From: Microbacterium sp. Root166
GTDB lineage: Bacteria > Actinomycetota > Actinomycetes > Actinomycetales > Microbacteriaceae
Direction: 5' to 3'
NCBI RefSeq assembly: GCF_001427145.1
Contig: NZ_LMGL01000003.1
Location: 266,036-330,035, forward strand
DNA length: 64,000 bases
The position numbers and the translations under genes were made by a program. The stretch's first letter is position 1; each line of letters begins with the position of its first letter. Positions 32,817 to 42,042 of this stretch are shown here, in pieces. The notes below the pieces were generated by a model. It was not told where the DNA came from and did no database searches. It worked only from the letters and a program-made list of their open reading frames with translations.

Positions 32817-35548
32817 GCACCGTGGAGACCACGCCCACCCCGCCCACCTCACCTAGCGCGCAGCCCTGGTACACCCAGGATGGCGCTGCCGTCCTCGCCT
32901 CGTTCGGCACCGACCCCGAGCGCGGCCTGACCGACGCCGAGGCCGCCCGGATCCTCGCCGAGCACGGGCCCAATGCCATCGCGGCCGAGCCGCAGCCGTC
33001 GCTCTGGCAGGTGTCGCTGCGCCAGCTCGCCGACCCGATGAACGTCATGCTGGTCGCGGTCGCGATCATCAGCCTCTTCATCAACCAGGTCAGCGTCGGC
33101 ATCCTGGTGGGCTGCCTCGTGGTGCTGAACGTCGTGCTCGGAGCGAAGCAGGAGATGAAGGCGAAGGCCTCCGTCGACGCCCTCGCGAAGATGCAGATCC
33201 CGCAGGCGAAGGTGGTGCGTGGCGGCGTGCTGCTGCAGCTCGACGCGACCGGCCTGGTCCCGGGCGACCTGGTGAACCTCGAGGCGGGCGACATCGTCCC
33301 CGCCGACGGCCGCATCCTGCGCTCGGCGACGCTCGAGACGCAGGAGGCGGCGCTCACGGGCGAGAGTGCACCGATCGCGAAGGATGCCGGCACCATCGCC
33401 GACGCCGAGACGACGCTCGGCGACCGGGCGAACATGGTGTTCCAGAACACACTCGTCACGCGCGGAACCGCCTCCGTCGTCATCACCGACACCGGCATGG
33501 GCACCCAGATGGGCCAGATCGCGTCGATGCTGTCGGCGGTCAAGCCCTCGAAGTCGCCGCTGCAGCGCGAGCTCGACTCGCTCACCGGCGTGCTCGGGTG
33601 GATCGCGTGGGGCGCCGTCGCCGTCATCATCATCACCGGCCTGCTGCGCGGTCAGCCGGTCGCCTCTGTCGTCCTGCTCGGCATCTCGATGGCGATCTCG
33701 GCGATCCCGACGGGCATGCCGACGTTCGTGCAGGCGATGCTCTCGTACGGATCGCGGCAGCTCGCCGAGCAGAACGCGGTGGTCAAGAACCTCACCGACG
33801 TCGAGACGCTGGGTGCGACGAGCGCGATCAACTCCGACAAGACCGGCACGCTCACGATGAACGAGATGACGGTCGAGTCGCTCTACCTCGCAGGGGAGTG
33901 GTTCACCGTCGGCGGCACCGGGTACGAGAAGACCGGCGAGATCACGCACGCCGCCGGCAGCCCGACGCCGGACTTCAGCCAGCTCGCGCTGGGACTGACG
34001 CTCTGCAGCGATGCGACAGTATCCAACGACGGCGCCGTGATCGGCGACCCGACCGAGGCGGCGCTCGTGGTGCTGGCCGCCAAGATGGGCGCCGACGCCG
34101 AGCTGACCCGCACGCAGTACCCGCGTGCCGCCGAGGTGCCGTTCGACTCCGCGTACAAGTTCATGGCGACCTTCCACCAGGTGCCGCACGAGGGTTCTCA
34201 GCGCCTGGTCGCGCTGGTCAAGGGCGGGCCGGATGTCGTCCTCGACCGCTGCTCGCAGGTGATGACCGCCGACGGCCCGGCGCCGATCGCCGAGCACCGC
34301 GATGCCGTGCTCGAGGCGAACCGCTCGCTGTCCGAGCAGGGCCTGCGCGTGCTCGCGTTCGCCGTGCGCCGCTTCGCGCCCGGCACGCCCACGCCGGCCG
34401 ACCCGATGGCCGAGATCCACGACCTGATCTTCGTCGGCCTCGTCGGCATCATCGACCCGCTGCGGCCCTCCTCGAAAGAGGCGGTGCGCATCGCGCTCGA
34501 GGCCGGCATCGAAGTGCGCATGATCACGGGCGACCACGCGATCACGGCGGCGGCGATCGGCGCGAAGCTGGGCCTCGGTCCCGGCGCGGCCAGCGGTGCC
34601 GACATCCAGGCGATGAGCGACGACGAGCTGAAGGCGGCCTTGCCGAACCTGCACGTGTTCGGTCGCGTGACGCCGGAGGACAAGCTCCGCCTCGCCCGCC
34701 TCATGCAGGAGGACGGCGCCGTCGTGGCCATGACGGGCGATGCCGTGAACGACGCGGCCGCACTCAAGCAGGCCGACATCGGGGTCGCGATGGGCTCGGG
34801 CAGCGACGTGACGAAGCAGGCGGGGAAGATGATCCTCGTCGACGACAACTTCGGCACTCTCGTGGCGGCGGTCCGGCTCGGTCGCTCCATCTACGAGAAG
34901 ATCGTCAGCTACGTCCGATATCAGATGGCGCAGCTGTTCTCGCTGGTGCTGCTGTTCCTGGTGGCCAGCATCTTCAACATCAACGACGGCGTGCCGCTCA
35001 CGCCGATCATGGTCCTGTTCCTCAACTTCTTCGTCTCGATCTTCCCCGTCATCGTGATCATGCTCGACCCGGTGCCGGACGGGATCATGCAGAAGGCCCC
35101 GCGCGACCCGAAGAAGCCCATCAGCAACCGTGGCGCGGTCGTGATGTGGTTCGTCTACGGATTCCTCATCTTCGCCACCTCGCTCGTGCCGCTGCTGCTC
35201 TACCCCGACCAGTCCAGCTCGACCGAGCCGAACGCCCCCGTGACGATGGCGTTCGTCATCGCGGCACTCGGGTCGATCTTCAGCGGCCTCGTGATGCGCC
35301 GCGACCCCGAGTCCGGACTCGGTGCGCCGATCGTGCCTGCGCTGAAGTGGCTGTCCATCCCGCTGATCCTGACCATCGCCGCCGTCGAGATCGGCTTCCT
35401 GCAGCGCCTCGTCGGCACGGTGTCGCTCACCGGGAACGAGTGGCTGTTCTGCCTGGGTCTCGCGCTCATCGTTCCGCTGGTCGTCGAGCTTGAGAAGTGG
35501 GCCCGACGGGCGCGGATTCGGGCGTCGCTCAGAAGTGCGGTAGTCTGA
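32813..35548 (+). CDS. P-type cation-transporting ATPase with variant motifs
   Basis: Membrane cation pump of 911 residues, P2-like layout: actuator loop with EAALTGESAP, phosphorylation Asp near residue 342 in SDKTGTLTMNEM, and the hinge near residues 640-646. Two motifs deviate: the TM4 motif reads IPTGMP where Ca2+ and related pumps have PEGLP, so the ion-binding Glu is missing, and the hinge reads TGDAVND instead of TGDGVND. The C-terminal six-helix block is present. Start ATG 32813 overlaps the upstream membrane-protein gene. Transported ion is uncertain. Confidence 0.88.
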   Translation: MSTVETTPTPPTSPSAQPWYTQDGAAVLASFGTDPERGLTDAEAARILAEHGPNAIAAEPQPSLWQVSLRQLADPMNVMLVAVAIISLFINQVSVGILVGCLVVLNVVLGAKQEMKAKASVDALAKMQIPQAKVVRGGVLLQLDATGLVPGDLVNLEAGDIVPADGRILRSATLETQEAALTGESAPIAKDAGTIADAETTLGDRANMVFQNTLVTRGTASVVITDTGMGTQMGQIASMLSAVKPSKSPLQRELDSLTGVLGWIAWGAVAVIIITGLLRGQPVASVVLLGISMAISAIPTGMPTFVQAMLSYGSRQLAEQNAVVKNLTDVETLGATSAINSDKTGTLTMNEMTVESLYLAGEWFTVGGTGYEKTGEITHAAGSPTPDFSQLALGLTLCSDATVSNDGAVIGDPTEAALVVLAAKMGADAELTRTQYPRAAEVPFDSAYKFMATFHQVPHEGSQRLVALVKGGPDVVLDRCSQVMTADGPAPIAEHRDAVLEANRSLSEQGLRVLAFAVRRFAPGTPTPADPMAEIHDLIFVGLVGIIDPLRPSSKEAVRIALEAGIEVRMITGDHAITAAAIGAKLGLGPGAASGADIQAMSDDELKAALPNLHVFGRVTPEDKLRLARLMQEDGAVVAMTGDAVNDAAALKQADIGVAMGSGSDVTKQAGKMILVDDNFGTLVAAVRLGRSIYEKIVSYVRYQMAQLFSLVLLFLVASIFNINDGVPLTPIMVLFLNFFVSIFPVIVIMLDPVPDGIMQKAPRDPKKPISNRGAVVMWFVYGFLIFATSLVPLLLYPDQSSSTEPNAPVTMAFVIAALGSIFSGLVMRRDPESGLGAPIVPALKWLSIPLILTIAAVEIGFLQRLVGTVSLTGNEWLFCLGLALIVPLVVELEKWARRARIRASLRSAVV

Positions 35549-35576
35549 AGGGGATAGGCGCACTCTCATGCGTCTC

Positions 35577-35613
35577 GCCCCGGCTGTGTGGTAACGGTCG
35601 GGGCTTCTTCTTT
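35577..35613 (+). terminator. Terminator after the P-type ATPase gene
   Basis: Stem GCCCCG / CGGGGC around a 16-base loop, followed by TTCTTCTTT. It lies 28 bases after the ATPase stop on the plus strand. Confidence 0.7.
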
Positions 35614-35689
35614 GCCCGGGCACGGTCGTGTTCCGGATGCCGACCCCGGCGCTCTGTCGCCCGCGAAGTGCCGCGGCTAGGGTGGGCGC

Positions 35690-35902
35690 GTGAAGCGAAA
35701 CTGGCCGTACCTCGTCGGCGGCATCCTCTTGGGTCTCATGGGACTGGTCTGGACCCTGCAGGGTCTCAACGTCCTGGGCGGCTCGGCGATGAGCGGATCC
35801 CCGACGTGGGCGATCATCGGCCCGATCGTGCTGGTCCTGGGCCTGGTGCTCATCGGGATCGGCGTGGCGCGAGCTCGGCGTCAGCGGCCCGACGCGCCCT
35901 GA
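35690..35902 (+). CDS. Small two-helix membrane protein
   Basis: Hypothetical protein of 70 residues with two helices (YLVGGILLGLMGLVWTLQGL and WAIIGPIVLVLGLVLIGIGV) and a basic C-terminal tail ARARRQRPDAP, so both ends are probably cytoplasmic. GTG start. Its TGA overlaps the next ATG (TGATG). Similar short membrane proteins are frequent in Microbacteriaceae; no function known to me. Confidence 0.78.
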   Translation: MKRNWPYLVGGILLGLMGLVWTLQGLNVLGGSAMSGSPTWAIIGPIVLVLGLVLIGIGVARARRQRPDAP

Positions 35903-36504
35903 TGGGCGACGGAGCCCGGTTCGCGGCGGAATCAAGGCCTCGTGCCGCGCGGGAATTCGTCCCTGAATCGCACAGGGCGCTGCCGATGCTGCGGCTCTAC
36001 CTGCCATTCATGGACGAGGTCGGCGACCTCGTGCGCTGGTCGCGCTACGTCGATATCGAGGAGCAGCCGTCGTCGCTGAACTGGTTCGAGGCGACGAGAG
36101 GACTGGCTGAGCAGGATCCCGGCATCCGGAATCTGACCGCGTGCATGGGCGAGCTCGACGAGGTGACAGCCGGCGTGCTGCGCGACGCGATCGGCGGGCT
36201 GTCGCTGCGATGTCTTCGCTGGGTGGGCTACGGCGAGGTGCCTGACACAGACACCGTGCGCGTGTTCGGCGATGCCTACTTCGCGGCCGATCTGGAGCCC
36301 GGCGATGTGGCGGCTGGTCGCAGGGTTCCCGAGTTCGCGTGGGATGCCGAAGGGCGGCTGGCCTGGGGCGCTCGCCTGTACCCGGACTCCCTGATCATCG
36401 CTGCCGAGCTGCCCATCTTCCGGCAGCTGCGCAACGACCCTCGGGTTGACACCGCATCGGTGCGGCCGGACCGTGACGAACTCCCCGGCAGCGCCGGTGA
36501 CTGA
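35902..36504 (+). CDS. Hypothetical protein, 200 residues
   Basis: Soluble protein without a recognised domain. It contains LPMLRLYLPFMDEVGDLVRW, a Trp/Tyr-containing core (CLRWVGYGEVPDTDTVRVFG) and an acidic, polar C-terminus. Codon use matches the neighbours and the start overlaps the stop of the small membrane gene (TGATG), supporting real translation. Confidence 0.65.
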   Translation: MGDGARFAAESRPRAAREFVPESHRALPMLRLYLPFMDEVGDLVRWSRYVDIEEQPSSLNWFEATRGLAEQDPGIRNLTACMGELDEVTAGVLRDAIGGLSLRCLRWVGYGEVPDTDTVRVFGDAYFAADLEPGDVAAGRRVPEFAWDAEGRLAWGARLYPDSLIIAAELPIFRQLRNDPRVDTASVRPDRDELPGSAGD

Positions 36505-36574
36505 GCGGACATCCCGGACGCCTAGTTCCCCGTGATCGAAGCCGGTGGAGTCCCGCCCTCTTCGTGCGTCTCTC

Positions 36575-38437
36575 CTACGAGTAACGACCGCAGTCGTCGT
36601 CGGGCTCATCCAGGCCGAGGAGCCGCGCCTCCGTCCAGTTGATCAGGAGGGGAAGGAAGCGAGAATCCGGGAGAAGCGTGCGCAGGTGGTCGTAACCGCC
36701 GTAGACGACCCAGCGGACCCGATCACCCTGCGCGCAGAGCCGGTCCACGAAGTCCTGCTGCAGCCGTGGGGGAATCACCTCGTCGTCGGTTCCCCAGGTC
36801 ATGAGCACGGGAGTCGGGAACGGCCCTTGCACCGCGTTCTGTCGCAGTCGATCTCCGAGAGGGCCGACCGTCAGATCGCCGATGTACAGCGGCCGGTCGT
36901 CCGAGACGCCGAGAGCTGTGGCGACCGACACCATGACGCCCGGCTCGCTGGGACACCGTTGCGTCATCTCTCGGACGATCGTGCGCGAGCCGGGCGCGAT
37001 GTAGCGGGCCAGAGCCACCTCCGGGTAGGTGTCCGCGTACGGCACGAGCACCCATGAGATCAGTATCGACAGCTCCGGGCCCGCGTCGCGGGCCGTGATC
37101 TCCTCCGCCAGGGTGAGCGGGTCGGTCACGGGTGCCAGGACGGCGGTCCCGAGCAGGTCGACCGTCGGCGCGTAGTCCTCGGCGATCTGCGACATCCACA
37201 GCGCCGCGTGCCCACCCTGCGAGTGGCCCCAGGCGACCGTGTCGGGCCTGAGCGCGAGCCCCTCGAGCTCTCGCGCGGCGAGGACGGCATCCAGCGAGGA
37301 TCGCGCCTCGCCGACGCCGATGAGGTACGGGAACACGCCGGGCGCGCCCTGGCCGGAGTAGTCCGAGGCGACGACGACCCATCCCCGCTCGATGGCGTCG
37401 TTCACCGCGGGAATCGCCCAGTGGGTCGCCGACGCGTGGCGAAGGCTCGGCGCGCAGCCCCGCGCGACGCCCGTGGTGCCGTGGTTCCAGGCGACGACCG
37501 GGCGAGCCCCGGCACGGTCGACGCTCGGCGCGATCACCAGGGCGCTCGCGATCGCGGGAGTACCCAGCGCATCGCGTGTCGTGTACAGGATGCGCGTGAC
37601 CGTCGCGTCGGGAGGGGCCGTGCCGGCGAAGGCGTCTGACCGGATCAGCCGGCCGTGCTCGTCGGGGACCGTGGCAGGCGGATCGTAGAACCCGTCGACG
37701 ACGGGAGCGCCCTCTTTCAGCCACTCGTCGAGTGCCCAGGCTCCGGCGGACGTCGCGATGAGCACGACGGCGAGTGCCCAGCGTCCGACCGCCCACCACG
37801 TCTGCGTCGCCCGGCTCACCTGCTCCGGTGCATCCGGTCCGACGGCGACGGCGTCATCGACCGACCGGCGCTGCACCGCCGCGCGCACGAACCGCAGCAG
37901 CAGGGAGGCCCCGTAGACGAAGGTGCGCACCCCGAAGACGACGGCGACGAGCAGGACGGTCACGTCGGGCCATGACAGCGTCAGGATGCCGAACACGATC
38001 TGGCTTGCACCCCAGGCGACCGCCAGGACGCGCTCGCTGAGCCTGCCGCCCAGCACGGCATCGCCGAGCGCGGCCAAGCCGCCGATCAGCAGCAGGATCG
38101 CCAGCGCTCGCGGAAGCAGGTCGAGCCCTCGGTCGAGCGTCAGCAGGATCACCGCACCCGCGAGGATCCATGCAGCGGCGATCAGTCGCGGCCACAGGCG
38201 CCCGGTTCCACGATGGGTCAGGATCACCGCGACGCCGGCGACGATCGCGCTGAGTGCGACGTACACGCCGAGAAGGAGAATCGAGGTGAGCGGGCGCGTG
38301 ACGATCAGGGCACCGAGGACTACGAGGATCAGCCCGGTGGCCAGCACGAAGGGAAGAGGGGCACGCTCCAGAAGGAGGGGGAGTGCTCCCCGTCGGGGCA
38401 AGAGCCGAACCTTCGCCTGCTGGGCCATCGCTCCCAT
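36575..38437 (-). CDS. HdeD-like membrane domain fused to a secretory-lipase-type hydrolase
   Basis: Protein of 620 residues with two parts. Residues about 20-190 carry six hydrophobic segments resembling the HdeD/DUF308 family (LATGLILVVLGALIVTRPLT; WGASQIVFGILTLSWPD). A further membrane segment near 230-250 leads to an alpha/beta hydrolase of the LIP type: VVAWNHGTTGVARGCAPS, catalytic Ser in AWGHSQGGHAALW near residue 406, and a late TWGTDDEVIPP acid and YDHLRTL His. The hydrolase is probably outside the membrane. ATG 38428 is an alternative start. Substrate unknown; ester or lipid is likely. Confidence 0.82.
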   Translation of the reverse strand: MGAMAQQAKVRLLPRRGALPLLLERAPLPFVLATGLILVVLGALIVTRPLTSILLLGVYVALSAIVAGVAVILTHRGTGRLWPRLIAAAWILAGAVILLTLDRGLDLLPRALAILLLIGGLAALGDAVLGGRLSERVLAVAWGASQIVFGILTLSWPDVTVLLVAVVFGVRTFVYGASLLLRFVRAAVQRRSVDDAVAVGPDAPEQVSRATQTWWAVGRWALAVVLIATSAGAWALDEWLKEGAPVVDGFYDPPATVPDEHGRLIRSDAFAGTAPPDATVTRILYTTRDALGTPAIASALVIAPSVDRAGARPVVAWNHGTTGVARGCAPSLRHASATHWAIPAVNDAIERGWVVVASDYSGQGAPGVFPYLIGVGEARSSLDAVLAARELEGLALRPDTVAWGHSQGGHAALWMSQIAEDYAPTVDLLGTAVLAPVTDPLTLAEEITARDAGPELSILISWVLVPYADTYPEVALARYIAPGSRTIVREMTQRCPSEPGVMVSVATALGVSDDRPLYIGDLTVGPLGDRLRQNAVQGPFPTPVLMTWGTDDEVIPPRLQQDFVDRLCAQGDRVRWVVYGGYDHLRTLLPDSRFLPLLINWTEARLLGLDEPDDDCGRYS

Positions 38438-38515
38438 GCTAGACACGGGCGAAGGCTCGGCCAGGTGCTGGACGTCGCGCGCCGTCGTGGCTACCGTGCT
38501 GACCAGGAGGCCACC

Positions 38516-38701
38516 ATGTCTGACGCTCACGCACCGATCGAGCCCGGGTCCGAGATCGACCTCGCTCTGCAGCGGGCGCTCGACGCGGCAAGCCTGCGTG
38601 CAGGGGATGCCGTCAGCGGGGCGTCCGTCGCCGTGGTCGGCGAGGCGGAGCCGAGCCCGGTCGAGCTCGGCGACTCTGCGGGCGGCGCCGACGGCGACTG
38701 A
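38516..38701 (+). CDS. Small acidic protein, 61 residues
   Basis: Short ORF with an excellent ribosome site (AGGAGG 5 bases before ATG). The product, beginning MSDAHAPIEPGSEIDLALQR, has one amphipathic helix (EIDLALQRALDAASL) and an acidic Gly/Asp tail. Too small for domain assignment; the strong initiation signal and position divergent from the lipase gene support expression. Confidence 0.6.
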   Translation: MSDAHAPIEPGSEIDLALQRALDAASLRAGDAVSGASVAVVGEAEPSPVELGDSAGGADGD

Positions 38702-38746
38702 CGGCATCCGATCTCACATTCGACCGACCTGCGTCGTCGAATCTGT

Positions 38747-39148
38747 GTGAGACGAATCCATGCCGCTGCGGCGGCCTTGTCAGCCCTGCTCGCCCTCTTC
38801 GTCGGAGTGTGGGCGTACTTCTTCCCGCAGTCCTTCTACGACTCGTTCCCCGGGGTGCTCGGGTCGTGGGTGTCCGTCGACGGGCCGTTCAACGAGCACC
38901 TGATCCGCGATGTCGGAGCGATGTACCTCGCGCTGGGCGGGGCGAGCATCGGATGCCTCGTCTGGGGCAGCGAGGTCGCCTACCGTGTGCTCGGCATCGC
39001 GTGGACGATCTTCGGAGCGCTGCACTTCGCGTACCACGCGTTCCACCTGAGTCACATGCCGGTCGTCGATGCGGTGGGGGAGATGGTCGCTCTCGGCGTC
39101 AGCCTCCTGCTCGGAGTGCTGCTGATGATGCCGGCGCGCAAGGCCTGA
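38747..39148 (+). CDS. Four-helix membrane protein
   Basis: Membrane protein of 133 residues with helices near 5-25 (AAAALSALLALFVGVWAYFF), 55-75, 80-97 and 108-128. The arrangement FFPQSFYDSFPG...VSVDGPFNEHLIRDVGAMYLALG is typical of a family of small actinobacterial membrane proteins of unknown role. GTG start. It converges with the methyltransferase-like gene, 3 bases apart. Confidence 0.75.
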   Translation: MRRIHAAAAALSALLALFVGVWAYFFPQSFYDSFPGVLGSWVSVDGPFNEHLIRDVGAMYLALGGASIGCLVWGSEVAYRVLGIAWTIFGALHFAYHAFHLSHMPVVDAVGEMVALGVSLLLGVLLMMPARKA

Positions 39149-39151
39149 CCG

Positions 39152-39856
39152 TCAGCGCCGCGTCGCGACGTAGACGGTGTTCGACGACGTGCCGCCGGTG
39201 AGGCGGTTCGCGAAGTCGACGACGTGAGCCGTTGCGCCGTCGAACACCGACGACAGCGTGGCCATGAAGCCGGCATCCGGCGGGTCGTCCGACCACAGCG
39301 CGAAGACGCCGCCCTCGGCGAGGTGCCGCGCGAGCGAGGTGAGGCCGGCCGTTGTGTAGAGGTCGGCGTGGCTCGGGTCGAGCGTGAACGTGGGGGAGTG
39401 GTCCACGTCGAGCAGGATGGCGTCGTAGGGCTTTGTGCCCGGTTCCGGCGCCTGCCGCACGACCGCGAAGAAGTCGTCGTGCACGAGTGACGTCCGCGGA
39501 TCCCTGACCAGCTGCGCCGACACCGGCAGCAGCTCGCGCTCGTGCCAGCCGATGACGGCCGGGAGCGCGTCGATCACGACCAGGCGGCCGACGCGATTGT
39601 CGGTGAGCGCGGTGGCGGCGGTGTAGCCGAGGCCCAGGCCGCCGACGAGCACGTTGAGGTCGGTGCCGTGCGCCGCCGCGAGTCCGAGGGTCGCGAGTTC
39701 CTCCTCGGCGACGGTGAACAGGCTCGACATGAGGTACTCATCCTTGAGCTTCACCTCGTAGATCTGCTCGCCCGTCTCCGGGTCGGCGCGCCGCCGCAGG
39801 GTCAGCTCGCCCATCCGTGTCTCTTGATAGTCGAGTTCTTCGAATCGGGCGATCAT
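39152..39856 (-). CDS. Spermidine-synthase-like SAM-binding protein
   Basis: Protein of 234 residues with a Rossmann methyltransferase-type fold: motif I LNVLVGGLGLGYTAA, acidic motif VVIDALPAVIGWH, and DAILLDVDHSP. It resembles bacterial spermidine-synthase-like proteins, many of which do not make polyamines. ATG 39856 has GGAAG 5 bases upstream. It stands alone, so the substrate is unknown. Confidence 0.8.
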   Translation of the reverse strand: MIARFEELDYQETRMGELTLRRRADPETGEQIYEVKLKDEYLMSSLFTVAEEELATLGLAAAHGTDLNVLVGGLGLGYTAATALTDNRVGRLVVIDALPAVIGWHERELLPVSAQLVRDPRTSLVHDDFFAVVRQAPEPGTKPYDAILLDVDHSPTFTLDPSHADLYTTAGLTSLARHLAEGGVFALWSDDPPDAGFMATLSSVFDGATAHVVDFANRLTGGTSSNTVYVATRR

Positions 39857-39935
39857 GCGGCTTCCGTTCTGGCGAGGGGATGCCGGCACCCGGCGGGCCC
39901 TCGCAAGTCCATCCTCGCCGATCGCCGCGTGGCTG

Positions 39936-40886
39936 TCAGGCGCGTTCGCGCTCGCCGGCGGGAACCTGCTCGGCTCCGACCTCTGGCTCGTCCGGCGTCG
40001 GGCGTCGGATCGTGCGGAGCAGCAGCGAGCCCACGACCCCGATGACCAGGGCGACGGCGACGGGGAGGAGCGCGAGTTCCGGCATGGTGAGTGCTGAGAG
40101 GAATACTTGGATGCCGTACTCGGCCATCTCCGCCGGGTACGGCGCCAGAACTCGAGTGCCGGCTGCCGACGAGACCCCGGTGAAGAACGCCGGCCCGATC
40201 CACAGCGCGGCGAGGCTGACGACGACGGCGGCGATCCGGCCGCCCGTGCGGAACCCGCACCACGCGATCGCGCAGCCGACGAGGACCGCCGGCATCCAGT
40301 GGAAGATCGGCATGATCACCCTGAGGATCTCGTTCGGCGCCAGGATCATGACGTCGTGCAGGGCAGCTCCGATCCAGCTCGCCGACACGAGGGCGGCGAG
40401 TGAGAGGGCGATCGTGGCACCCGGGACGGGTGCTCGGGCGATGAGCAGCAGGACGAGCGTGCTCATCATGAGCGACACGATGATGACCGCGCCGACGGCG
40501 CCGGCGTAGACGAGGGTGCGGGTGGACCTCTCGAGCAGGCCGACCGTCACCACGGCCGCCTGGGCGGCCGCGAGGACCTGCACGAGGAGCACCCCGAGGA
40601 CCAGCGCCGTCGTGCCGTGCCGCGGCCGCCTCGGGGCGAGTGCGCGGCCGGCGATTCCTGCGGCGGCTCCGCCCACCACGAGAAGCGCGACGATGGTGAC
40701 GAGATAGTACTGGCTGAAGGGCAGCATCGCGATCGGCATCGCGAGAGACGAACCGTCCACGTCGAGGTTCTGCAGCGGAAGTCGGGCGCCGGAGAGGAGC
40801 CAGGGGAGTAGTCCCGCGACGGCGCCTCCGGCCCCGATGAAGAACCAGGCGTAGACAGGGAGCGGGCGGCGAGCGGCGTCAGTCAT
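39936..40886 (-). CDS. Multi-pass membrane protein
   Basis: Integral membrane protein of 316 residues with eight or so hydrophobic segments, starting MTDAARRPLPVYAWFFIGAGG and ending in an acidic/basic cytoplasmic tail (RRPTPDEPEVGAEQ). No catalytic or transporter motif is recognised. It is divergent from the DUF2510 gene, with 137 bases of shared upstream DNA. Confidence 0.72.
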   Translation of the reverse strand: MTDAARRPLPVYAWFFIGAGGAVAGLLPWLLSGARLPLQNLDVDGSSLAMPIAMLPFSQYYLVTIVALLVVGGAAAGIAGRALAPRRPRHGTTALVLGVLLVQVLAAAQAAVVTVGLLERSTRTLVYAGAVGAVIIVSLMMSTLVLLLIARAPVPGATIALSLAALVSASWIGAALHDVMILAPNEILRVIMPIFHWMPAVLVGCAIAWCGFRTGGRIAAVVVSLAALWIGPAFFTGVSSAAGTRVLAPYPAEMAEYGIQVFLSALTMPELALLPVAVALVIGVVGSLLLRTIRRPTPDEPEVGAEQVPAGERERA

Positions 40887-41023
40887 TCGCGCAGACTATC
40901 CGTGAGGGCGGTGGACCGTCTGTCTACACACCGCCCACCCGTGCCGCCAACGGCGGACAACGTCTTTCCGATACCCTGCGGACTGAGGCGCGAGCTGCGC
41001 CGCAGTAAGTCCTTGGGGGATCG

Positions 41024-41965
41024 ATGAGCATCACACCACCCGCCGGATGGTACCCGGCACCGCACGCTAACAATGAGTCGCGCTACTGGGATGGTCAGCG
41101 GTGGCATGAGTCGGCACCGCCTCCGGCGCCTGCCGTCTACTCGCCGCCGCCCGCAGCTTTCCAAGCGCCAATCGGGGCGTACGCTGCAGCCGCGAGTCCC
41201 AAGGGCCTGGCCATCACCGCGCTCATCCTCGGAGTCGTCGCTTTTCTCACTGGCCTGATTCCGTGGCTGGGATTGCTGCTGGCGATCGCGGCGGTCGCGA
41301 TCGGCATCATCGCACTGATCAAAGGCCAGCCGAAAGTGCTGGCGATCACGGGAACGGCCCTCGGCGGTGTCGCGCTCATCGCTGGGTTGATCGCGACGAT
41401 CTCGTTCACGTCGTTTGTGAGCACAAATGATTCCTCGCCCGACAGGGTCGTCGTGGGGCCCAGTGCGGAAGCGACGGAGCCGGGTGACGCGCCAGAGGAA
41501 GCCGCCCCCGAGGAAGAAGCGACAGCGGAGGAATCCGCTGAGCTTGGGACAGTCGAGAACCCGTACCCGCAGCCATATGTCGCAGTGGGCCTGTTCGGCG
41601 GCGAGAAGTACAGTCTTACCGCCCGCCTCATCGACGCCAATGCGAATGCGCTGGTTGAAGGCTGGAATCAGTTCAACTCTGACGCTCCGGCGGGGTTCAA
41701 GTACGTCGTCGTGGAACTCACGATGACCGGTATCGACCCGGATGGAGTTGAGCCTTCTCTCGCGGAGTGGGATCTGACGCTCGCCACTGCTGAGGGTAAC
41801 CAGTACAACAACGAGTACATCGTCTTCGGGGACGGGATGCCCTCGATGCTGGAAGGCCCAACGCTCTACCCGGGTTCGACCTTCACCGGGCACACGGCCT
41901 ACCTGGTGCCCGACACCGCGCAGAGCTTCCTTCTCCACGACAACGGGAACTACATCGCCTTCTGA
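41024..41965 (+). CDS. DUF2510 protein with DUF4190-like membrane part and C-terminal domain
   Basis: Protein of 313 residues. N-terminal DUF2510 motif PPAGWYPAPHANNESRYWDG, a Pro-rich linker, two membrane helices of DUF4190 type (about residues 62-130), an acidic extracellular linker, and a C-terminal beta-rich domain (about 185-313, DUF4352-like) outside the cell. Codon use is visibly more A/T-rich than in neighbours (for example AAT, ATT, GTT, GGA), suggesting a different history. Probably a surface-exposed membrane protein; no function known. Confidence 0.8.
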   Translation: MSITPPAGWYPAPHANNESRYWDGQRWHESAPPPAPAVYSPPPAAFQAPIGAYAAAASPKGLAITALILGVVAFLTGLIPWLGLLLAIAAVAIGIIALIKGQPKVLAITGTALGGVALIAGLIATISFTSFVSTNDSSPDRVVVGPSAEATEPGDAPEEAAPEEEATAEESAELGTVENPYPQPYVAVGLFGGEKYSLTARLIDANANALVEGWNQFNSDAPAGFKYVVVELTMTGIDPDGVEPSLAEWDLTLATAEGNQYNNEYIVFGDGMPSMLEGPTLYPGSTFTGHTAYLVPDTAQSFLLHDNGNYIAF

Positions 41966-42042
41966 TTGCAAGCGACTGACCGGCTCTTGTGCAGTACAAC
42001 TGACTCATGGAGTTGGTCGGCTAGCAGGAGTCTGCGCAATGG

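Noticed and set aside
32813..35548. Calling the pump a calcium ATPase
   Set aside because: The TM4 Glu of the PEGLP motif is missing (IPTGMP), so the ion cannot be assigned.
32849..36007. 1052-codon minus-strand frame opposite the P-type ATPase
   Set aside because: Shadow of the ATPase; composition typical of antisense GC3 frames.
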